From: Streptomycetaceae bacterium
GTDB lineage: Bacteria; Actinomycetota; Actinomycetes; Streptomycetales; Streptomycetaceae
Assembly (NCBI GenBank): GCA_019243445.1
Contig: JAFAUH010000392.1
Span: 1-32,661, forward strand
Direction of reading: 5' to 3'
DNA length: 32,661 nucleotides
The notes beneath the pieces were generated by a model that did no database searches, was not told the DNA's origin, and worked only from the letters and a program-made list of their open reading frames with translations. Of the stretch, positions 27,860 through 32,661 are shown one piece after another; positions within the stretch are counted from its first letter, which is position 1; each line of letters starts with the position of its first letter. The translations under genes and the position numbers were made by a program.

Positions 27860-27928
27860 AATTGCCCGTTTTAGGTTGCAATTGAGCGCTTTTCGTTGCC
27901 GATCATTCACCTATGGACAATCGCAACG
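27860..27928 (+). promoter_or_regulatory. AT-richer control region with two inverted repeats
   Basis: AATTGC (27860-27865) and GCAATT (27878-27883) are 12 bases apart (18 bp centre to centre). CGTTGC-c-GAT (27894-27903) pairs with ATC-GCAACG (27920-27928) with one bulge. The stretch 27840-28000 is visibly more AT-rich than the surroundings and precedes the DUF485-symporter operon, so operators or a promoter are likely here. I could not assign -35/-10 hexamers. Confidence 0.4.
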
Positions 27929-28092
27929 CGACTGGTTAAGGTCGCGGCTCCGGGCAGGGCAGACCCAACAAGAGCTATTACTCCAGTGTCGAGGGACGGA
28001 TGGCCATACCCCCAACCCCCAATTATTCGGACTATTTTCCGGACCCTGCTCGCACTACGAACTCCAAGTCTCCCCACCAGGGAGGCCAGGAG

Positions 28093-28443
28093 GTGCGCGA
28101 CCATGATGCGGACTTCCGCGAACTCCGCCAGATCTCCCGCACCTTCGGCGCCAAGAAAATGCTGTTGGGAGTGGGTTCCTTCCTGCTGTACGTGCTGCTG
28201 TCGTGCTTCGCACCGGCCCTGATGGACCTGCCGGTATTGGGGCACATCACAGTCGGATTTGTCCTCGGCCTGCTGCAGTTCGTCATCATGGCTGCAATCG
28301 CGCGGCTCCATGCGGTGCATATGCGCACGGAAGTCGAACCGCTCGTTGACCAGCTTCGCGAAGAACGTGAAGAAGCCGAGAAGGCCCGACAGACAGAAGA
28401 GCAAGGCCCCATTCCGAGCAAAATCAGGTACCGATCATGGTAA
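28093..28443 (+). CDS. DUF485 family small membrane protein
   Basis: Small partner encoded with acetate/monocarboxylate:sodium symporters (YjcH-type). It has two transmembrane helices (MLLGVGSFLLYVLLSCFA and ITVGFVLGLLQFVIMAAIA) with the conserved loop VLGHITVGFVLGLLQF, then a charged helical tail. The GTG at 28093 is preferred (VRDHDADFREL, 116 residues): GGAGG lies 7 bases upstream, and codons between the alternative ATG at 28000 and this point are AT-rich in third position. The longer form (147 residues) adds a Pro/Ser-rich N-terminus. Its stop overlaps the symporter start by 7 bases. Confidence 0.82.
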   Translation: MRDHDADFRELRQISRTFGAKKMLLGVGSFLLYVLLSCFAPALMDLPVLGHITVGFVLGLLQFVIMAAIARLHAVHMRTEVEPLVDQLREEREEAEKARQTEEQGPIPSKIRYRSW

Positions 28444-30047
28444 TGACGACTATCGCCGCCAGTCAAATCGGCGGTTTCCCTCTGCAGCTGACCGTCCTCC
28501 TTTTCGTGCCCTTTGCCGTCATTACCCTGTTCGCGGCACTCCTCACCGGATCGATAGGCGACGAGGTCGGCGAGTTCTATCTCGGCGACCGGGAGTTGAC
28601 GCCGCTCCGCCACGGCCTGGCGATGTGCGGCGACTACCTCTCTGCCGCCACTCTCCTCGGCAGTACAGGGCTCGTCGCCCTCACCGGGTATGACGGCATC
28701 CTCTACTTGGTGGGTACCGTCGTCGCCTGGCTGCTGGTACTCCTTGTCATCGCCCAACCACTGCGTAACGCGGGCGGGTTCACGTTCGGCGACACACTCG
28801 CACTGCGTTTGCCGAACGGACACCGGTCGGTGCGTATCGCTCTGGCCGCGTGCACGCTGACGGTGTCCGTTCTCTACCTCGTCGCACAACTCGTCGGAAG
28901 TGTGGCGCTTTTGTCGCAGTTCGTAGGCGTTCCCGGAAGTCTCAGCCGGGCCACGTGTGTGATCGCCATCGGGACACTGGTCATCCTCTTCGTCGCCGTG
29001 GGCGGCATGCTTGGCACGACTTTCATCCAGGTCGTCAAGGCCGTGATGCTTGTGGTGGGGGTGGCCGTGACAGCCATCATGGTGATGACCCACTACCACT
29101 GGAACGTCAACACCCTCCTCGGCGGGGCGGTCCACGGCAGCGGCCTGGGGAACACCTTCCTCCACCCCGGTTTGCGGTTCGGCGGCAGCATCAGCAACAA
29201 GCTCGATTTCATCAGCCTCGAGATCGCCATCGTCCTCGGTCTGGCCGCGCTTCCCCATCTCATGATGCGTCTGCTCGCACCTCGCCGCAGCAGTGTGCTC
29301 CACCGCTCGCTGCTGTGGACGATCGGTCTGGTCGGTTTCGTCTGTCTGGCCGCTGCGGTGCTGGGACTGGGAGCTGTCGGCATCGTGGGGCGGGACACCA
29401 TCACACGCACAAGCCCCAGCGGCGACGCGGCCGTGCTACTGCTGGCCCAGTCGATGGGCGGAGCGATCTTGACTGCGCTCATCACCTGTCTCGCCTTTGT
29501 CACACTCCTGGCCGTCGCCGCAGGCCTCACCCTGGCCGCCGCCTCTTCCCTCGCCCACGACGTATACGCCGAGGTGGTCTGCAAAGGCCAGGCCACCGCC
29601 CAAAAGGAGCTGGCTGTCGCGCGTTTCGCCGCCTTTGTCATCGGCGCCCTGGGCATCCTGCTGGCGTTGGTGGCCTGGAGCTTCAATCCGGCCACACTGG
29701 CGTTCTTGGCTTTCGCCATCGCTGCGTCCGCCATCCTGCCGACCATTGTCTACAGCCTGTTCTGGCGGAAGTTCAGCGCCACAGGCGCGTTGCTGAGCCT
29801 GTACGGCGGCCTGTCCTGCTCGATCCTGCTCGTCGTCTTCTCCCCCGTCGTCTCCTCGACACCCGGTTCCATTTTCCCCTCGGCTGATTTCGCCTGGTTC
29901 CCCCTGAACAACCCCGGCCTCGTCTCCGTCCCGGCCGGCTTCCTGCTCGGCTGGCTCGGTACAGTGCTGGGCTCTTCAAAGGACACCGAGACGAACGCCG
30001 AGACCTACGACCAGTTCGAAGTCCGCTCTCTCATAGGCGCCGATTGA
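28437..30047 (+). CDS. Sodium:solute symporter (ActP/MctC-like monocarboxylate transporter)
   Basis: LeuT-fold SSS family transporter, probably importing acetate, pyruvate or a similar short-chain acid with Na+. The 536-residue protein has about 13 hydrophobic helices. Its segments resemble ActP: YLGDRELTPLRHGLAMCGDYLSAATLLG, GGMLGTTFIQVVKAVML and LAALPHLMMRLLAPR. Start is ATG at 28437, or ATG at 28443, which overlaps the DUF485 stop (taATG); the operon is translationally coupled. The DUF485 neighbour supports the monocarboxylate assignment. Its last 17 bases overlap an antisense transposase remnant. Confidence 0.9.
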   Translation: MVMTTIAASQIGGFPLQLTVLLFVPFAVITLFAALLTGSIGDEVGEFYLGDRELTPLRHGLAMCGDYLSAATLLGSTGLVALTGYDGILYLVGTVVAWLLVLLVIAQPLRNAGGFTFGDTLALRLPNGHRSVRIALAACTLTVSVLYLVAQLVGSVALLSQFVGVPGSLSRATCVIAIGTLVILFVAVGGMLGTTFIQVVKAVMLVVGVAVTAIMVMTHYHWNVNTLLGGAVHGSGLGNTFLHPGLRFGGSISNKLDFISLEIAIVLGLAALPHLMMRLLAPRRSSVLHRSLLWTIGLVGFVCLAAAVLGLGAVGIVGRDTITRTSPSGDAAVLLLAQSMGGAILTALITCLAFVTLLAVAAGLTLAAASSLAHDVYAEVVCKGQATAQKELAVARFAAFVIGALGILLALVAWSFNPATLAFLAFAIAASAILPTIVYSLFWRKFSATGALLSLYGGLSCSILLVVFSPVVSSTPGSIFPSADFAWFPLNNPGLVSVPAGFLLGWLGTVLGSSKDTETNAETYDQFEVRSLIGAD

Positions 30048-30204
30048 CCCCGCCCCGGCGTACGCGACCGCGGATTCCGGCCTGGCGTGCCCATCCGAAC
30101 GCCGTGTTGCGGTTCACTCCGACTGCACGAGCTGCAGCAGTGATGCTGCCGTTCTCCTTGTCCAGTGCCTCGAAGAACCTCGCCTTCAGCACCTCGAAAT
30201 CCAC
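30031..30204 (-). pseudogene. Transposase N-terminal fragment (helix-turn-helix, IS30-like)
   Basis: The minus-strand frame from GTG at 30204 to TGA at 30031 encodes 57 residues: (M)DFEVLKARFFEALDKEN, then a helix-turn-helix (about 19-42, SITAAARAVGVNRNTAFGW) and a basic end RQAGIRGRVRRGG. This matches the DNA-binding N-terminus of transposases common in Streptomyces (as I recall, IS30-type). No catalytic DDE part follows; the frame ends inside the 3' end of the symporter gene. It is either a remnant or a small independent DNA-binding protein. A strong hairpin abuts its start codon. Confidence 0.5.
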
Positions 30205-30245
30205 GATCCCCGCAACTCCCTGAACTCCAGGGTGTTGCGGGGATC
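30205..30245 (-). repeat. Perfect hairpin abutting the transposase-fragment start
   Basis: GATCCCCGCAAC (30205-30216) pairs with GTTGCGGGGATC (30234-30245). After one T-T mismatch the stem continues CCCTG/CAGGG around loop aactc. It covers the GGGAG/GGGG ribosome-binding candidates directly before the GTG at 30204, so it could block translation. It could also be an IS terminal or target structure. Confidence 0.65.
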
Positions 30246-30430
30246 AATAGAACCCGCCCTCGGTGCCGGGGCTCTGCCATGCAAACACCTGCTTCCCGTA
30301 GGCCGCCCGCCAGGATCCGAGATGCGATCTATACCAACATAGAATCGCGCAAGCGCACGATCTGCAGGAGAAAAAAATCTGCGTTGTTGAAGGGTCGACC
30401 GGGGCCGAGACCCACATCCCGGGCGCAACC
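30246..30430. other. Gap upstream of the orphan gene
   Basis: No convincing gene is seen. On the plus strand a TAGAAT hexamer at 30340-30345 could be a -10 box, but there is no matching -35. AGGAG at 30366-30370 is followed by seven A residues and, 13 bases on, by TTG-TTG (30384), which opens a 16-codon frame ending ATGA on the start of the next gene. Confidence 0.35.
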
Positions 30431-30805
30431 ATGACTCAGGTACAGACCACGCAAGACTGCTTGGACTTGCTGAACAGCAATAACACAGATGCCGCATTCA
30501 CAGCTGCACTTATTCTCTACGGCTACATAAACGCCAACCCAGGAAAGTATATTGTGGTCCTCCCCGGGGTCTTCGGCGAGTTGCAGTACGCCGGGGTCAG
30601 ACTCAAGGGCGGACACCATGCCGACTGCGTAAAACTGAACGAAGCCCTAACGGGTTTCCTGAACAACGAGTGGGTGCAGGACTTCCAGATCGACTTTCCT
30701 GTCGCATCCAAGACATATACAGGGTCCAACGACAGCATCGGCAATTACATCAGTGTCTTCAAGCCCACCGCAGACGACCTGCGGCAGCTGTCCTGCAAGC
30801 TCTGA
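30431..30805 (+). CDS. Orphan hypothetical protein, 124 residues
   Basis: Not recognised. The soluble 124-residue product begins MTQVQTTQDCLDLLNSNNTD. It has a mildly hydrophobic stretch at 22-33 that is too short for a membrane helix, the motif GGHHADC (60-66) and three cysteines (10, 66, 122). There is no signal peptide. Codon use is atypical for the window (ATA, CTA, AGA, many A/T third positions), suggesting recent transfer. The ATG has no Shine-Dalgarno sequence and overlaps the TGA of a 16-codon upstream frame, so coupled translation is possible. It sits between the transposase fragment and the small membrane protein gene, convergent with the latter. Confidence 0.65.
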   Translation: MTQVQTTQDCLDLLNSNNTDAAFTAALILYGYINANPGKYIVVLPGVFGELQYAGVRLKGGHHADCVKLNEALTGFLNNEWVQDFQIDFPVASKTYTGSNDSIGNYISVFKPTADDLRQLSCKL

Positions 30806-30881
30806 CTACAGACTGGCCGACCGCGGCCACCACACGGGACGCGCCGCGCACGCGGGACGTGCTGCGCGCCTTGGCGATCTG

Positions 30882-30905
30882 GGCGGCGAGACGGCCGTCG
30901 CCGCC
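30882..30905. terminator. Hairpin between convergent genes
   Basis: GGCGGCGA (30882-30889) and TCGCCGCC (30898-30905) form a perfect 8-bp stem; the 8-base loop is itself largely palindromic. It lies between the orphan gene stop (30805) and the stop of the small membrane protein (30936) and could serve both strands. Confidence 0.6.
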
Positions 30906-30935
30906 GCGGCGCGCTGCCGGGCCTGCGTCGGACGC

Positions 30936-31130
30936 CTACATCTTGATCTGGTTGATCGTGTCGGCCAGCGATGTAAGGAAATGGTTGATCGACGGCGCCA
31001 TCCCCGTCGATGCGAGGAAGAAGCCGAACAAAATGGCCACGATGGCCGCACCGGCCTTGATGGATCCGCCACGCATCATCACGATCAGCACGATCGCCAA
31101 CAACACGACAACAGACAGGGAGATGGCCAC
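30936..31130 (-). CDS. Small two-helix membrane protein, 64 residues
   Basis: A 64-residue hydrophobic protein: (M)AISLSVVVLLAIVLIVMMRGG, a short loop SIKAG, then AAIVAILFGFFLASTGMAP and an amphipathic tail SINHFLTSLADTINQIKM. Proteins of this shape are widespread in Streptomyces, often near mobile-element or plasmid-transfer genes; their function is unknown. The start is GTG at 31130 (an in-frame TGA lies three codons upstream) with a weak AGGA 11 bases away. The phosphatase gene lies upstream on the same strand, with a 177-bp gap and a hairpin between. Confidence 0.75.
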   Translation of the reverse strand: MAISLSVVVLLAIVLIVMMRGGSIKAGAAIVAILFGFFLASTGMAPSINHFLTSLADTINQIKM

Positions 31131-31229
31131 TACCGATCACATCCTCGCTCGGAAACCTCGTCGGTCGGGGGGCGCATATCGACTCTGTTCCCCCTACCCA
31201 CCCGCACTGACCTTGCTTTCCCCCGCGCT

Positions 31230-31263
31230 GTCCATCGTGCCATCAAGCCGCCGCCCGATGGAC
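31230..31263 (-). terminator. Hairpin after the phosphatase gene
   Basis: GTCCATCG (31230-31237) and CGATGGAC (31256-31263) form a perfect 8-bp stem with an 18-base loop, 45 bases past the phosphatase stop. It is a candidate terminator separating it from the 64-residue membrane protein gene. Confidence 0.5.
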
Positions 31264-31307
31264 CCAACCGCCAACGTGTCCTCTGACATGTGGATCAACT
31301 CACAGTC

Positions 31308-32453
31308 TCAGTCACGACAGACGATCAACAACGCACGGTCGTCGTTGACATCTTTGGCCACCGCCTCGATCAACCCCCAGGCAGCGCCGCGGAATCCTTG
31401 TCCGACAAAGCGATCGGCCTCGCCGATCAACCGGTCGATGCCTTCGCCCAGGTCACGGCCCGATGCCTCAACCAACCCGTCGGTGAAGAGCATGAGCATG
31501 TCGCCCGAGCGCAACGTGCCCTTGGTGGCGTGGAATTCGGCTCCCTCGTGCACCCCGAGCATCAGTCCATTCGATGCCTTCTCCTGCCACCGTCCACTCC
31601 CCGCGCTCAGTTGCATACCGGGCAAATGTCCCGCGGACAGCAGTTCGTAATCCCCGCTCTCCAGATCAAGTACCAGATGAACGGAGGTCGCGAAGCCTTC
31701 GTCCCAATTCTGGCGCAGCAGATAGTCGTTGGCGGCAACGAGGAACCGGTGCGGCGGCAGCGAGCCGAGCAGTCCACCGAAGGCTCCGGAGAGGAGGAGG
31801 GCGCGCGATCCGGCATCCATGCCCTTGCCGGAGACGTCGGTCAGCACCACTTCGAGGATTCGTCCGCCGCTGGTGCGGGTAGCTACCACGAAGTCACCGG
31901 AGAACGACTGGCCTCCTGCCGGGCGCAGCGCCATCTCGGCGTGCCAGCCGCACGGCAGTTTCGGCAACTGGCTCTGTACGCGGATGCGTTCACGCAGGTC
32001 GAAGAGCATGGTGCCACCACGCCGCCAAGGCACGCCGACCCTGCTGCGGAATTGGGCGATCAGCAGTCCGGCGAAACCTACAGCGCCCACCACGAGTACG
32101 GTTCCCGGCGTGACCGCTCCGAAAGGATTGTCCGGGTACGGGCCGATGATGGCGTCCTCGGCGACGAGGGCGGTGGCAGCGACTGCGCACAGCAGCAGGA
32201 AGCTGGCCGGGCGCAGCAGCAGGCCGCCGACGAGTACCGGGAAGACCAGCGCAGTGGGTGGGCACCAGACCGGTGCGGCACTTGTCGCCCAGCCGAGGAG
32301 CGCCACGGTGAGCAGCAGCGACACGAGGGCCAGCCAGTCGGCGCCGTCGCCACGGAAGTAGTCGACGGCTGATCGGCGCAGGTGTGTCCTGGCCCGGTGC
32401 AGCGACCTTCGCCACCGGGCAACGGGACCGTCTGGAGCCGCAGCGCTTGTCAT
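31308..32453 (-). CDS. Membrane-anchored SpoIIE/RsbU-type PP2C phosphatase
   Basis: Metal-dependent serine phosphatase of the SpoIIE family; such proteins usually dephosphorylate anti-anti-sigma factors and so release a sigma factor. The 381-residue product has a cytoplasmic N-terminus with RWRRSLHRARTHLRR, three to four membrane helices (about 41-135), a linker FDLRERIRVQSQLPKLP, then the phosphatase domain (about 165-381). The metal-binding motifs are SGDF (Asp187), LTDVSGKGMDA (Asp206), FTDGLVEA and NDDRALLIV. The ATG at 32453 (MTSAAAPDGPVARWRRSLHR) is chosen as family-like; a longer GTG start at 32513 exists. No anti-sigma partner lies in the window. The 208 bp upstream show no clear promoter. 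Confidence 0.92.
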   Translation of the reverse strand: MTSAAAPDGPVARWRRSLHRARTHLRRSAVDYFRGDGADWLALVSLLLTVALLGWATSAAPVWCPPTALVFPVLVGGLLLRPASFLLLCAVAATALVAEDAIIGPYPDNPFGAVTPGTVLVVGAVGFAGLLIAQFRSRVGVPWRRGGTMLFDLRERIRVQSQLPKLPCGWHAEMALRPAGGQSFSGDFVVATRTSGGRILEVVLTDVSGKGMDAGSRALLLSGAFGGLLGSLPPHRFLVAANDYLLRQNWDEGFATSVHLVLDLESGDYELLSAGHLPGMQLSAGSGRWQEKASNGLMLGVHEGAEFHATKGTLRSGDMLMLFTDGLVEASGRDLGEGIDRLIGEADRFVGQGFRGAAWGLIEAVAKDVNDDRALLIVCRD

Positions 32454-32661
32454 GTGCGGTGACCCTATCCACCGTTCCTCGTGTTGTTCGCCGCTGGGGG
32501 GCAATGGTGACACCAGCCGCCGGCGCGGCGGGCCACATTCCGGATGCCCCGGACTACCCCGCGAACGGTCTTCGGAGTCAGAAGGCGTGCTGGTCCGCCT
32601 CGGCCCGCCGCGGCAGCGGCTGACGTCACTCGTGTCTTACGGCCCCGGGGCCTGCGCGAAG

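Noticed and set aside
28032-29303. Long minus-strand open frame opposite the DUF485-symporter operon
   Set aside because: Its composition (His/Asp/Glu-rich, no domain) is that of an antisense shadow in GC-rich DNA; the plus strand has clear family proteins.
30165-30434. 89-codon plus-strand frame before the orphan gene
   Set aside because: It crosses the hairpin and the transposase fragment in antisense, has basic low-complexity content, and only its last 16 codons could matter as a leader.
32641-32652. Palindrome GGCCCCGGGGCC at the right edge
   Set aside because: It is a short GC palindrome of a kind expected by chance in this composition, with its context cut by the window end.

Overview
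The window is high-GC actinobacterial chromosome, almost certainly from a Streptomycetaceae member (Streptomyces or a close relative). The protein sequences, the frequent GTG starts, the long RNase E with arginine-rich arms and the gene order rplU-rpmA-obg / rne / radical SAM pair / mre cluster / ndk-folC-valS / clpX-clpP2-clpP1-tig all fit the conserved core of a Streptomyces chromosome.

Layout. Positions 1-21456 are nearly all minus strand, so transcription runs right to left. In transcription order these are: valS, folC and a DUF4233 membrane protein; ndk; the cell-wall elongation cluster mreB-mreC-mreD-PBP2-rodA, with overlapping or nearly touching genes; an uncharacterised radical SAM protein (TIGR03960-like) and its DUF2344 partner; RNase E; and rplU-rpmA-obg. 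A proline-rich membrane protein (21603-22493) is the first plus-strand gene. It converges on clpX at a strong bidirectional terminator. Further right, tig, clpP1, clpP2 and clpX form the Clp protease and trigger-factor block. clpP1 has a candidate ClgR activator box above a sigma-70-like promoter.

From about 27.4 kb the region becomes accessory in character. It holds divergent tRNA-Pro(TGG) and tRNA-Gly(TCC) genes and a tract of 16-17 bp imperfect tandem repeats ending in a 22 bp palindrome. An AT-richer control region with inverted repeats follows, then a DUF485 protein plus sodium:monocarboxylate symporter operon. Next are a short helix-turn-helix transposase remnant (minus strand, below 60 codons) with a perfect hairpin abutting its start, an orphan 124-residue gene with atypical codon use, a 64-residue two-helix membrane protein and a membrane-anchored SpoIIE/RsbU-type PP2C phosphatase.

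How the genes work together. The core part couples growth functions: ribosome assembly (L21, L27, Obg), RNA turnover (RNase E), wall elongation (MreBCD, PBP2, RodA), nucleotide and folate supply, valine charging, and protein folding and quality control (trigger factor, ClpP1P2, ClpX). The least described items are the structured 5' leader of rplU, the nested hairpins between rpmA and obg, the radical SAM/DUF2344 pair and the orphan gene next to the transposase remnant. No CRISPR array, prophage, complete insertion sequence or rRNA was seen.
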